Below are positions 1-7,067 of a stretch of 16,781 nucleotides of DNA, one piece after another; the first letter of the stretch is position 1; each line of letters begins with the position of its first letter. The notes under the pieces are model-generated. The model ran no database searches, was not told where the DNA came from, and saw only the letters and a list, made by a program, of their open reading frames with translations. The translations under genes were made by a program, and so were the position numbers. Origin of the DNA: CAZGRP01 sp964527995 (GTDB taxonomy: Bacteria > Zhuqueibacterota > Zhuqueibacteria > Oceanimicrobiales > CAZGRP01); NCBI GenBank assembly GCA_964527995.1, contig CAZGRP010000079.1:1-16781 (forward strand), in the 5' to 3' direction.

Positions 1-683
1 TGGATATTGCCAAGATCGGTGGTAGCGAACAGGCGGGCCTTTTGCTGGTCGAGGATGTCGGTGTCGTCCCCACCGACCGCGCCCCGAATCGAGTAGTGGT
101 TGATGGTACCGAGATCGACTTTGTGGCCGACCGTGTAGGTGATGCCGCGGATGATGTCGTTGTAACCCGCTTCCCGCGGAGGGGTGTATTCGAGGTAACT
201 CGTTAGCTCAGGATCCACGGCAAGCGTAGTGGAACGATAGAGATAGACCCACGCCTTCTTGCTCGGGTCGAGCGGGTCGGCAATCTCCAACTCGAAACGC
301 GCGTTCTCGCGGGCCTCGGCGTTGTCGACCCAGTTGTCGGCCGGCGCCTGGTCACCCGCGTCCCTGGCCAGAAAAAGGAGCTGATCGTTGCCATCGAAGA
401 GGCCGTCCTCCGCCGCCACGATGTCGCCCACAGAGTCCCGTTCATCGATCTGCCACGGGATCTGCACCCACTCGTCGGTGCTCACCCGGTAGGCGTAGAG
501 AAAAAGCTCCGGGATCGACGCGTTGGAAAGATCAGGGGCAAAAACGCTGCCCTCCAGCTCGACCACATCGACCTGGCGATCCAGTGTCTTGGCGGTTTGC
601 GCTGTGAGAGAACCGGGAGATTGGAGCAGTAGCAGCATTCCCAATCCCGCCACCCAACACCACTTCAATCGTAAGCTACACAT
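1..683 (-). CDS. Secreted protein of unknown function, C-terminus cut by window edge
   Basis: An open frame runs on the minus strand from ATG at 683 to the window edge without a stop, giving 227 complete residues. A GGAG at 690-693 lies 6 bases before the ATG and supports this start. Residues 1-28 form a clear Sec signal peptide: a basic start (LRLK), a hydrophobic core with GMLLLL, and a likely cut after SLTA. The mature part begins with acidic, aromatic, beta-rich sequence, including QIPWQIDERD, LFDGNDQLLFLARDAGD and TINHYSIRG. Such text recurs in large secreted proteins of unknown function that I cannot tie to a named family. No catalytic motif is visible. Codon use matches neighbouring genes and the frame is uninterrupted. 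It is probably exported to the periplasm or cell surface. A promoter at 924-952 would give a leader of about 230 bases. Function is unknown; that it is a real gene is fairly certain. Confidence 0.8.
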   Translation of the reverse strand, partial: MCSLRLKWCWVAGLGMLLLLQSPGSLTAQTAKTLDRQVDVVELEGSVFAPDLSNASIPELFLYAYRVSTDEWVQIPWQIDERDSVGDIVAAEDGLFDGNDQLLFLARDAGDQAPADNWVDNAEARENARFELEIADPLDPSKKAWVYLYRSTTLAVDPELTSYLEYTPPREAGYNDIIRGITYTVGHKVDLGTINHYSIRGAVGGDDTDILDQQKARLFATTDLGNI

Positions 684-844
684 GGCTCACTCCACTTGTT
701 GGTCTCCTTACCCGCTTTCGCCGAAAAGGATCTACGGCATCTAGAGGTGGGATTGCCAGGGTCGGGGCGTCGCCGGTGGCTGTGCAAGGAGGGAAAACCA
801 GAGCCGAGGGGTGGCGCGTCCCCTTCCCGCCGTGCAACCGTCAG

Positions 845-892
845 GTCTTCAGATCCGACAACCGACGGGTCTTCCGACCCGACAACAGACGG
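845..892. repeat. Two-copy 24-bp tandem repeat
   Basis: The stretch holds two adjacent 24-base units (845-868 and 869-892) that differ at three positions. Both share the core GTCTTC-GA-CCGACAAC-GACGG. The repeat lies inside the predicted long leader of the minus-strand secreted-protein gene, between its promoter and its start codon. With only two copies, a role such as protein binding or leader structure is speculative; replication slippage explains it equally well. Confidence 0.7.
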
Positions 893-923
893 GAAGCTCC
901 CCTCGGACACACCCCGTGGCGCC

Positions 924-952
924 AATGTAACAGTTTTTTCGCGACGATGCAA
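924..952 (-). promoter_or_regulatory. Sigma-70-type extended -10 promoter for the left-edge gene
   Basis: Read on the minus strand, TTGCAT (952-947) is followed by exactly 17 bases and TACATT (929-924), with TG one base before the -10 box, which is the extended -10 pattern. Transcription would start near 917, leaving a leader of about 230 bases before the ATG at 683. It is the best promoter match upstream of that gene. Confidence 0.5.
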
Positions 953-1072
953 ACGCTTTTTTGACTCGAACACGGCCACAGCTCCACCTCTCGGTCAGGG
1001 TCTCAAAACAGGCCGATCTCATATCTAGTTGCGAATTATCGTGCCCAGCTGCGGACCGGAGCACATTATCCA

Positions 1073-1086
1073 TGCAAATTTTTGCA
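1073..1086. promoter_or_regulatory. Operator-like inverted repeat TGCAAA-TT-TTTGCA
   Basis: A perfect 6-base inverted repeat with a 2-base centre ends 8 bases upstream of the -35 box at 1095. The position would suit an activator or repressor site controlling the downstream membrane-protein gene. It is AT-rich and short, so chance is possible. Confidence 0.3.
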
Positions 1087-1094
1087 AAAATGGG

Positions 1095-1123
1095 TTGACA
1101 AAAAGGGAGCGATTGGTTATCTT
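1095..1123 (+). promoter_or_regulatory. Sigma-70-type promoter TTGACA-17-TATCTT
   Basis: A perfect -35 box TTGACA (1095-1100), a 17-base spacer and TATCTT (1118-1123) predict a start near 1130, about 150 bases before the ATG at 1280. The promoter falls inside the maximal open frame, which argues against any start codon upstream of it. The same -35, spacing and -10 occur at 8665-8693. Confidence 0.7.
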
Positions 1124-1279
1124 TCGCTGTTTCGTTTGCACGCTTCTGCTTTACCAGTCCTGGTTCATCCCCGAGATCCCCTGGCATGCTCTCGGGAACC
1201 CTGGTCTTCCCTCCTCAAATCTTGCGGTAAAATCACTCGATACGGACGTGGGACAGCCCTAAACGCACGGCCTGATCTT

Positions 1280-2551
1280 ATGGATACCGAGGAACGCCGT
1301 CTCTGGTCCGCATTGCGGGCTCGGGCTCAGGATGACCCGATGGTTCTTCGGGGGATTGTCAATCGGTACTACGAGACCGTCTATCACTACATTGCCGGCA
1401 AACTCAGCGCTGAGCGCGTCACCGACGAAGCCGCGGTTCTCGATCTTTGTGACGCCACGTTCCGTGCGCTGTTGCAGAATGCTCGCGGGAACTTCGATTC
1501 GGAACCGGATTCTCTGATTGAGCTGCTGCACTCTCTTGCCGATGAGAAAACTGCGGCGTTCTTTGATGTTTTGCCGTTTACGTCGCATCCGTGTGAAACT
1601 GCAGCATTCGAAGAGATCTTGACTAGCGCTCGGCAAAGACAGATGCAGAACCGCACGCTGCTTGCCGGCGGCGAGCAGCCGACCAGGCAGAGGCGCAGAT
1701 GGTTCCGCTTCATCCCTTTTGCTTCGAGGATGAGGTCAAAGATCCTGCAACTCGGACTGGTTCTGCTCCTCGTCGGCGTCCTTTCGCAGGCGCGGCCCCT
1801 CAAGCGGTTTGCCTTCCTGTCCACTCGGCCCGACGCCACCGTTCAGGCGGCAAGCCTGATCGAGACTCAACCGCTGCCGGCGTTGAGCAATGCCGCAAGA
1901 GAGGAGGGTCGCAAGCCGTGGCTTGCCGACATGGCCCAGGCTCCCCGTCCTGAGACCGGGAAACGCATGCGCCAGCCCGAATCTTCCAGCGCCTCTCGTT
2001 TGCTGCCCAAAACTTCGCGTCGTTCCAAGAGCGGTCGCGTTGCCGGCTCGTCGCGAACATCGAACCGGGGCACAACCAGGCCCGTCGCCGGCAACCATTT
2101 CTATGCCGACGTGGCGGCCACCTCAGGAGGTCGGCTGGGCCAAGCCGGCCTTTCGAGCAACGCCTTTCTGGCCAGCCTACCGACGAACGGAGAACCATCA
2201 CCCCTGCCGGCAACGGCATCCACAGACGGCCTTCTTCTGACCAGACCGCGGCATCCGCGTGATCCACGGCTGGTGCACGAGATCGTCAAGGGGCACAGCC
2301 CGGCCATTCAAGACTGCTACAAACGGGCCCTCAAGAGAAAGCCCGACCTCCAGGGCAAGCTGGTGGTTCGCTTCACCATCGGCATCGATGGCCGGGTCAC
2401 GCGCGCCGAGTTGATTTCCTCAACCCTCAGCGACGCCGAACTCGAGCGCTGTGTGCTCAAGCGCATCCGGCGCTGGAACGACTTCCCAGAAGCACCTCCC
2501 GAGTATGGAGAGGTTCGGTTCGTGCAGGAATACAAGTTCGGCATCGAATAG
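1280..2551 (+). CDS. Membrane protein: sigma-like N-terminus, TM helix, AgmX/PglI (TonB-like) C-terminal domain
   Basis: 423 residues from ATG 1280. The frame is open further upstream but the promoter at 1095-1123 lies within that extension, so 1280 is preferred although its ribosome binding site is weak. Residues 1-125 are helical and resemble sigma region 2 in pattern (IVNRYYETVYHYI near 26-38, then DLCDATFRALL near 55-65), with no region 4. A run of arginines (138-140) precedes one membrane helix at about 153-170, so the N-terminus is probably cytoplasmic. Residues 185-325 are a low-complexity Pro/Ala/Ser/Arg linker, as in periplasm-spanning TonB-type proteins. Residues 329-421 match the AgmX/PglI C-terminal domain, with its two conserved cysteines (C346 in DCYKRAL, C391 in ERCVLKRIRRW), VVRFTIGIDGRV and FPEAP. 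In myxobacteria this domain occurs in gliding-motility and envelope proteins. No ExbB/ExbD partner is visible here. The exact role is unknown. Confidence 0.85.
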   Translation: MDTEERRLWSALRARAQDDPMVLRGIVNRYYETVYHYIAGKLSAERVTDEAAVLDLCDATFRALLQNARGNFDSEPDSLIELLHSLADEKTAAFFDVLPFTSHPCETAAFEEILTSARQRQMQNRTLLAGGEQPTRQRRRWFRFIPFASRMRSKILQLGLVLLLVGVLSQARPLKRFAFLSTRPDATVQAASLIETQPLPALSNAAREEGRKPWLADMAQAPRPETGKRMRQPESSSASRLLPKTSRRSKSGRVAGSSRTSNRGTTRPVAGNHFYADVAATSGGRLGQAGLSSNAFLASLPTNGEPSPLPATASTDGLLLTRPRHPRDPRLVHEIVKGHSPAIQDCYKRALKRKPDLQGKLVVRFTIGIDGRVTRAELISSTLSDAELERCVLKRIRRWNDFPEAPPEYGEVRFVQEYKFGIE

Positions 2552-2560
2552 GCGAGCGCA

Positions 2561-2577
2561 GCGGCCGGAGCCGGCTG
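2561..2577. terminator. Weak hairpin between convergent genes
   Basis: The 35-base gap between two convergent genes holds GCCG-GAGC-CGGC (2564-2575), extended by a G-T and a C-G pair. It lacks a convincing T run, so termination on either strand by this hairpin alone is doubtful. Confidence 0.25.
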
Positions 2578-2586
2578 GAAAAGAGA

Positions 2587-3381
2587 CTAACCGGGCAACA
2601 CCGCAAAGACCCGGGCCTGCCCCCCAGAGCCACCCTCGATCTTGATCGGCGCCACGATCAGCATCGCGCCCTTGGCAGGGAGTCGGTCGAGGTTCGCCAC
2701 ATTCTCGATATGGTACTTTCCGGCGCCATTCACCACACGGTGGACGGGAAAGTCCTTCGACATGCCATAGTCGACGCTGAGGTCGTCGATGCCGATTCCT
2801 TTGATGTCCCGCTCCTCCACCAGGAACCGCGCCGCCTCCTCGGAAAATCCGGGGAAATGCATCTGCCCATCTTTGTCGGCGTTCTTGTAGGCCTCGTAAT
2901 CCGACCATCGTTTCCCCCAGCCCGTGTACATGAGCACGATGGCTCCATCGGGCAGACGGCCGTGCTTGGATTCCCAGTCGAGCAGGTCCTGTCTGGTTAG
3001 CCGGTAGTCGGGGTCGGCCTGCGATTTGCTGACGACATCGACAACCACCGCTGGGCCGAACAGGTCGCGAGACGCGATACGGTCGACGGAGATTGGACTT
3101 TCGGCGAAGTGGTTGGGCGCGTCGACATGGGTGCCAAGGTGTTCAGGCGTAGAGTAAGCCAGAGACAGAACCCCGTCCTTCTTGAGCGTGGCCAATGTGT
3201 CCAGTCGAAAGGGGCTGTAGGTCGGCCCGGGCCAGTAGGGGCTGCTGCTGTTGAGGGGATAGGTCAGGTCGACGATGTCCAGTTTGCCCGAGAAAAGTTG
3301 CTGCAGGCGATCATTGCCGGGCTGGGCGCACCCGACGAACCAGAGGCCCAGCAGCAGCGTGGCCAGCAGTTTTCTGCCCAT
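2587..3381 (-). CDS. Cyclase family (kynurenine formamidase-like) metal-dependent hydrolase, lipoprotein
   Basis: 264 residues from ATG 3381, chosen because GGGAGGAG (3386-3393) sits just upstream; an ATG 11 codons further up lacks such a site. The N-terminus MGRKLLATLLLGLWFVGC is a lipoprotein-type signal with C18 as the likely lipidated cysteine (F at -3 is atypical but tolerated). The mature part carries the cyclase-family metal-binding motif HLGTHVDAPNHF (H81, H85, D87, H91), preceded by IVDLTYPLNSSSPYWPG, which fits the usual N-terminal strand. The family includes bacterial arylformamidase (kynurenine formamidase) and isatin hydrolase. Here a secreted, membrane-anchored form would act on a small periplasmic substrate that cannot be named. 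No tryptophan-degradation genes are nearby. It diverges from the slyD-like gene and is convergent with the AgmX-like gene. Confidence 0.88.
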   Translation of the reverse strand: MGRKLLATLLLGLWFVGCAQPGNDRLQQLFSGKLDIVDLTYPLNSSSPYWPGPTYSPFRLDTLATLKKDGVLSLAYSTPEHLGTHVDAPNHFAESPISVDRIASRDLFGPAVVVDVVSKSQADPDYRLTRQDLLDWESKHGRLPDGAIVLMYTGWGKRWSDYEAYKNADKDGQMHFPGFSEEAARFLVEERDIKGIGIDDLSVDYGMSKDFPVHRVVNGAGKYHIENVANLDRLPAKGAMLIVAPIKIEGGSGGQARVFAVLPG

Positions 3382-3448
3382 CGCACTCCTCCCTTTTGTT
3401 TGAACGTTCTGCAAAAAAGGTTGCTTTTTGTAATTGTATTTCCGAAAT

Positions 3449-3531
3449 TCTTCAGCGAAGAGCTTGAGACGCTGAGTGCGTCATGCGGCCCATCAAGACC
3501 GCACGGGTTCTTGATGGGCTTTTCATTTTTT
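3449..3531 (+). ncRNA. Structured leader or small RNA upstream of the slyD-like gene
   Basis: Three consecutive perfect stems are readable: TCTTC-AGC-GAAGA (3449-3461), GACGC-TGAGT-GCGTC (3468-3482), and an 11-bp stem (3488-3498 with 3509-3519) followed by a T run. An alternative pairing, TGCGG (3484-3488) with CCGCA (3499-3503), would disrupt the base of the terminator stem. This looks like a transcription attenuator or a small terminated RNA. No known riboswitch family is recognised and the promoter upstream is unclear. Confidence 0.4.
3488..3531 (+). terminator. Intrinsic terminator directly before the slyD-like ribosome binding site
   Basis: GCCCATCAAGA pairs perfectly with TCTTGATGGGC over 11 bp around a 10-base loop, followed at once by TTTTCATTTTTT (3520-3531). 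This is a textbook rho-independent terminator. It ends only one base before the CTGGAGGA ribosome binding site (3532 onward), with no plus-strand gene upstream to terminate, so regulated read-through into the downstream gene is the natural reading. Confidence 0.7.
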
Positions 3532-3545
3532 CTGGAGGATTACCT

Positions 3546-3977
3546 ATGCAAGTCGAAAACAACAAGCAGGTCAGCATCCACTATGAGCTGAAATTGGATT
3601 CAGGTGAGGTCATCGACTCATCCCAGGATCGCGATCCATTGACCTTTATCTACGGCCAGGGCCAACTGATTCCGGGGCTGGAGCGCGAACTCCAGGGCAT
3701 GTCGCCTGGGGAGTCGAAGGACGTGGTCGTGCAGGCCGAAGACGCCTATGGCCCTGTCGACCTCGAAGCGATTCGTCCCATCCCGCTGGATCAGTTCCCC
3801 GAAGGGATGGCGCTGGAGAAGGGCCAGGTTCTCGTCATGACCGACCAGAACGGCAACGAGATTCCGTTCAAGATCACCGAGCTTACGGAAACCGAGGCCA
3901 TTGCCGACTTCAACCACCCGCTGGCCGGCAAAGACCTTTACTTTTCAATCACGGTCGTCGACGTCACAGAGCCGTAA
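3546..3977 (+). CDS. slyD: SlyD-like FKBP-type peptidyl-prolyl cis-trans isomerase
   Basis: 143 residues from ATG 3546, which is preceded by CTGGAGGA at a good distance; an ATG 21 codons upstream would start inside the terminator hairpin and is rejected. The protein has the split FKBP fold of SlyD: an N-terminal part with VSIHYELKLDSGEVIDSS, DPLTFIYGQGQLIPGLE and the AYGP turn (residues 1-68), the inserted flap domain (about 70-125, including DQNGNEIPFKITEL) and the final FKBP strand DLYFSITVVDV. It catalyses prolyl isomerisation and acts as a folding chaperone in the cytoplasm. There is no signal peptide. The histidine/cysteine-rich metal-binding tail of E. coli SlyD is absent, so a nickel role is unlikely. 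Its stop lies 3 bases from the stop of the convergent Lut fusion gene. Confidence 0.92.
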   Translation: MQVENNKQVSIHYELKLDSGEVIDSSQDRDPLTFIYGQGQLIPGLERELQGMSPGESKDVVVQAEDAYGPVDLEAIRPIPLDQFPEGMALEKGQVLVMTDQNGNEIPFKITELTETEAIADFNHPLAGKDLYFSITVVDVTEP

Positions 3978-3982
3978 GGCTC
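3969..3982. terminator. Small hairpin covering both convergent stop codons
   Basis: GAGCC-GTAA-GGCTC is a perfect 5-bp stem with a GNRA-type tetraloop; it contains the slyD-like stop codon and overlaps the stop of the opposing gene. With no T run it may act as a weak bidirectional terminator or 3'-end stabiliser, or be chance. Confidence 0.3.
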
Positions 3983-6098
3983 ACCCCGTGACGGGTTCGG
4001 CTTCCAGCAAGAGCAAAGGGTGACGCACTGTCAAACCAGTGCCTTCCACGATGTGCATCCTGCAAACGCTGCTTTCCGTCACAACACAATCGACTCCGGA
4101 CTGGCGGAAAGCCTCGAACAGCGGCTCCCCAATGGCTTGAGCAAGTTCATACCCGAGCGGCCCTGCCTTCATGCCGAATGTACCAGCCATGCCACAGCAG
4201 GTGCCTGTCTCTACGACCTGCACCGAGTAGCCCACGCGGGTGAGGAGTGTCGTTGTGGCCTCGCCGGCATCGAGGCCGCGCTGGTGGCACGGAACATGGA
4301 ATCCGAGACGTCCTGTGTCGGTACTCGCCCGGACCCGGAGCTGGCCCTCTTCGACCAGGCGAAGCAGGTACTCGAAAATCCCGAAAGTGTGGTTTCCCAC
4401 CCTGCGGGCCGATTCCGTGCCCAGCAACTTTGGATAGGAAGCCCGCAGCGTGTAGGTGGCCGTCGGTTCCAGGGAAACGATATCGTAGCCTTGCTGCACG
4501 TATGGATCCAGACGGGCAACATTGTCGGCGGCCACTTCCCGCGCTTTATCCATCTCCCCGTAGCCGATATAAGGATAGCCACTGGCGCGCTGCCTGGGGA
4601 CTACGACCGCCGCACCCCCAGCTTCGAGCAGCCGCACTGCCTGCCAGGCGAGTTCAGGCGCATTGTAGTTGGCATACAGGTCGACGAACAGAGCCACTTT
4701 GCGATTCCCCTCCACCCCGCCGTTTCGCCGCCGCCGAAACTCCTTCATGAAGGTCGTGCGGCGAAATTCCGGCAGCCGGCGCCTGCGGTCGATACCGACG
4801 CTCTTTTCCACCAGCCATCGAACCAGCCCGTTCTTCAGCAGCCAGTTTGAAAGCGGCGCCGTGGCGCTGCCGAGCCGCGAGAAGCTCTCAGCGGCCATCA
4901 AGGCCTTGTTCACCAGGGGCTGCGGCTCGATTTCAAGCGAGCGATGCTTGACCTCGGCGATCATCAACGGCATGTCGATCTCGGCCGGGCAGATCTCCTG
5001 GCATAGACCGCACGAGATGCACAGCGGCGCAAAGTCCGCCGCCCTGGCGATGCCGTGGGCAGCAGCGGTCCACGGAATGCCGATGGGTCCCGGGTAGATG
5101 TACCCGAAGGTGTGGCCGCCAACGACGCCGTAGCTCGGGCAGATGTTCATGCAGGCACCGCAGCGGATGCAATAGAGGGCCTCACGCAGGAGCGGATCCT
5201 GGCGCATCTGACTGCGACCGTTGTCGAGCAAAACGATGTGCGTCTCGCGCTCCTGGTTGCCCAGCGAAGCGCGCCCACCCTGAAAGGTCACATAGGTGGT
5301 CAACATCTGACCAACAGCACTCACAGGGTGCGCCAGGATCATCAGCAGTGCCTCTTCGACGGTCTCGACGATCTTCTCGATTCCCATGATGCAGATATGC
5401 ACCGGCGGGATACCCGACACCAATCGAGCGTTGCCTTCGTTGGTCTCGATGACGATTGTGCCGTTCTCGGCGATGCCGATGTTGGCGCCGGTCACCCCAA
5501 TGTCGGCACCGAGGAAGATAGGGCGCAGAAAGCGCCGCACCACTGACATGATCTGGTTCGGGTCGGTGGACACCTCGCCCTCTGCCGCCTGCCGGAATAG
5601 CTCAGCCACGTCGGCAGCCGTCTTGTGCACGGCCGGGAAGACGAGATGATACGGTTTTTCATGGGCGAGCTGGATGATCAGCTCACCAAGGTCGGTCTCA
5701 ACCACCCGCATCCCGGCGGCCTCCAGCGGCTGGTTGAACTCGATCTCCTCGCTGGTCAGCGACTTCGACTTGGCAATGACGCGGGCGCCGTGCCCCTTGG
5801 CCACGCGAAGCACATAGTCCATGGCAGCCGCACCGTCCTTTGCCAGAAAGACTTTCGCTCCGCGCTGTTCGGCGTTCTTTGTGAATCGTTCCACCAGTTC
5901 ATCCAGGCGGTCGGTGCAGCGCAGCTTTGCGGCCCGCACCTCGTCGCGGAACGCAGCGCCGCCTGGCAGTATCTCCAGGGCGGCCCGGCGGCTGTCGCGC
6001 CCCCTCTTCATGGCGGCGTAGAGTGCCGAACGTTTCGGCCGATCGGCCACAGCCTGTTCAATCCTGTCAAAAAGCTCTCGATAGCGTGGGGAAGGCAT
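3981..6098 (-). CDS. LutB-LutA fusion: LUD domain, two 4Fe-4S sites, cysteine-rich (CCG) domain
   Basis: 705 residues from ATG 6098. Residues 50-300 form the LUD domain of LutB/LldF (GADIGVTGANIGIAENGTI at about 198-215). Two ferredoxin motifs follow: C310, C313, C316, C320 and C360, C363, C366, C370, each ending in Cys-Pro, which bind two 4Fe-4S clusters. Residues 465-705 resemble LutA/GlpC-type cysteine-rich domains, with HVPCHQRGLD (C604) and TGTCCGMAG (C634, C635). The position of the first CCG motif is occupied by a cysteine-free stretch (PRQRASGYPYIGYG, 501-514), so only one half of the usual cysteine pair-set remains. In B. subtilis LutABC oxidises L-lactate to pyruvate in the cytoplasm; here LutA and LutB functions appear joined. 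lutC lies 72 bases upstream on the same strand, so the two are probably one operon. The substrate could be lactate or another 2-hydroxy acid. Confidence 0.9.
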   Translation of the reverse strand: MPSPRYRELFDRIEQAVADRPKRSALYAAMKRGRDSRRAALEILPGGAAFRDEVRAAKLRCTDRLDELVERFTKNAEQRGAKVFLAKDGAAAMDYVLRVAKGHGARVIAKSKSLTSEEIEFNQPLEAAGMRVVETDLGELIIQLAHEKPYHLVFPAVHKTAADVAELFRQAAEGEVSTDPNQIMSVVRRFLRPIFLGADIGVTGANIGIAENGTIVIETNEGNARLVSGIPPVHICIMGIEKIVETVEEALLMILAHPVSAVGQMLTTYVTFQGGRASLGNQERETHIVLLDNGRSQMRQDPLLREALYCIRCGACMNICPSYGVVGGHTFGYIYPGPIGIPWTAAAHGIARAADFAPLCISCGLCQEICPAEIDMPLMIAEVKHRSLEIEPQPLVNKALMAAESFSRLGSATAPLSNWLLKNGLVRWLVEKSVGIDRRRRLPEFRRTTFMKEFRRRRNGGVEGNRKVALFVDLYANYNAPELAWQAVRLLEAGGAAVVVPRQRASGYPYIGYGEMDKAREVAADNVARLDPYVQQGYDIVSLEPTATYTLRASYPKLLGTESARRVGNHTFGIFEYLLRLVEEGQLRVRASTDTGRLGFHVPCHQRGLDAGEATTTLLTRVGYSVQVVETGTCCGMAGTFGMKAGPLGYELAQAIGEPLFEAFRQSGVDCVVTESSVCRMHIVEGTGLTVRHPLLLLEAEPVTG

Positions 6099-6170
6099 GG
6101 TTGGTTCCAGATGCGTTTGAGTTCGACAGCGAAGGCAGCATCTCAGTACCCCGTTGCGCGGTCTCCGATC

Positions 6171-6746
6171 CTATTCAGATGCGGAGGAAGCGCCGAGGAC
6201 GATCACATGGGAGGCCTGGGGCCCGTGCACACCGAGGACCAGCTTCATTTCGATGTCTCCGGTTCGGCTTGGACCCGAAATAAACGAAACTGTGCACCCC
6301 TTCGGGTTCTCTTCGAAGATCGAACGCAGCCGCGGCGCTGCCTCTTCGAGATCCATGACGATCTCGGTGGCCGGCAGCAGCGCGATATGGACCATGGGAA
6401 GGGATGATGCCAGGCGCACCGCATCGTTGTCGGTGGCTTCGACGATGGTGCCCGTGAAGGCAATGGCAAACTCCGCCCAGCCGACGCCGACCTCGGCCTG
6501 GTCCATCCGCGACGCCACCCTGGTCTCCAACCCGGCGGCGTCGATCAGCTCCACCCCAGAGAGCCTCTCGATCACCGCAGCCCGGACATCGGCCGGCAGC
6601 GAGCCCAGAACAACTCGACCCGCACCCGCTTCGGACACCAGACGGCTAACCAGGCCCGCCGCCTCGGCCGGGTCGGTGGCAAAATGGACCTTGCCAGCCA
6701 GGGACTCATAGCGTTCACGGAACAGAGCGATGCGATCTTGGTTCAC
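6171..6746 (-). CDS. lutC: LutC-like LUD domain protein
   Basis: 191 residues from GTG 6746. AAAGGAG sits 5 bases upstream of this GTG; a GTG two codons earlier (6752) overlaps the ribosome binding site itself and cannot use it. The whole protein is one LUD domain: a Rossmann-like first part (ATDPAEAAGLVSRLV, RVVLGSLP), the family signature VGVGWAEFAIAFTGTIVE near 107-124, and SFISGPSRTGDIEMKLVLGVHGP near the end. LutC is needed for lactate use in B. subtilis and is thought to help the LutA/LutB iron-sulfur proteins. Its stop is 72 bases from the start of the LutB-LutA fusion, in the same direction, which supports an operon. The promoter is not visible and may lie in the N gap. Confidence 0.88.
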   Translation of the reverse strand: MNQDRIALFRERYESLAGKVHFATDPAEAAGLVSRLVSEAGAGRVVLGSLPADVRAAVIERLSGVELIDAAGLETRVASRMDQAEVGVGWAEFAIAFTGTIVEATDNDAVRLASSLPMVHIALLPATEIVMDLEEAAPRLRSIFEENPKGCTVSFISGPSRTGDIEMKLVLGVHGPQASHVIVLGASSASE

Positions 6747-7063
6747 GGTCACTCCTTTCGAGGTTATCGAAATTCGCGGGCTGAGACCGACGCCTCAGGG
6801 AAGCTCGACCTTACGGGCAGAATGGCAGCCTCCCGGGGATTCTTCCTGAAGCTCGGCTCTCAGCGCGATCNNNNNNNNNNNNNNNNNNNNNNNNNNNNNN
6901 NNNNNNNNNNNNNNNNNNNNNNNNNNNNNNNNNNNNNNNNNNNNNNNNNNNNNNNNNNNNNNNNNNNNNNCCACCCCGGACCGTGCCGTCGGGATCAGAA
7001 TGCCACCAGTGCCACTCACTCCGATAAACAACAAACCCAAGACAAAGCGACTACGCTCCGCCT
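6747..7063. other. Intergenic region interrupted by assembly gap
   Basis: This stretch contains 100 N and otherwise about 120 bases upstream of lutC and about 90 bases downstream of the phosphatase gene. Next to lutC, minus-strand CTGAG-GCGTCGGT-CTCAG can form a 5-bp hairpin. A possible gene fragment on the minus strand is listed separately. No promoter for lutC could be recognised in the visible part. Confidence 0.7.
6871..6970. other. Assembly gap of 100 N
   Basis: Exactly 100 consecutive N. This is a conventional placeholder for a scaffold join, so the true distance is unknown and genes may be missing between the Lut genes and the phosphatase gene. Features on either side should not be assumed adjacent. 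Confidence 0.98.
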
Positions 7064-7067
7064 TCAA
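6971..7067 (-). pseudogene. Possible gene fragment with signal peptide, cut by the assembly gap
   Basis: A frame starting at TTG 7067 overlaps the stop codon of the phosphatase gene (TTGA), an arrangement typical of translational coupling. It encodes a basic start (KAERSR), a hydrophobic stretch FVLGLLFIGVSGTGGILI and then enters the N gap after about 32 residues. This looks like an export signal or membrane anchor. Beyond the gap a frame ending at 6795 (final residues SARKVELP) could be its C-terminus, but the gap length is unknown so the frames cannot be joined. It is broken here by missing sequence, not by mutation. There is no good ribosome binding site and chance is a real alternative. 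Confidence 0.35.

Larger units (their letters stand above)
684..1279. other. Divergent intergenic region with two promoters
   Basis: About 600 bases separate two divergent genes. It holds a minus-strand promoter (924-952), a plus-strand promoter (1095-1123), a tandem 24-bp repeat (845-892) and an inverted repeat (1073-1086). Several short frames can be read through it, but none has a ribosome binding site or protein-like composition. I see no RNA gene in it. Confidence 0.6.

Noticed and set aside
1082..1279. 66-codon N-terminal extension of the AgmX-like protein
   Set aside because: It contains the -35 and -10 boxes of the promoter and starts with TTG without a binding site; composition is not protein-like.
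4020..4850. Long plus-strand open frame opposite the Lut fusion gene
   Set aside because: It mirrors the codon structure of the minus-strand gene, whose iron-sulfur motifs and LUD domain are unmistakable; no ribosome binding site or recognisable protein.
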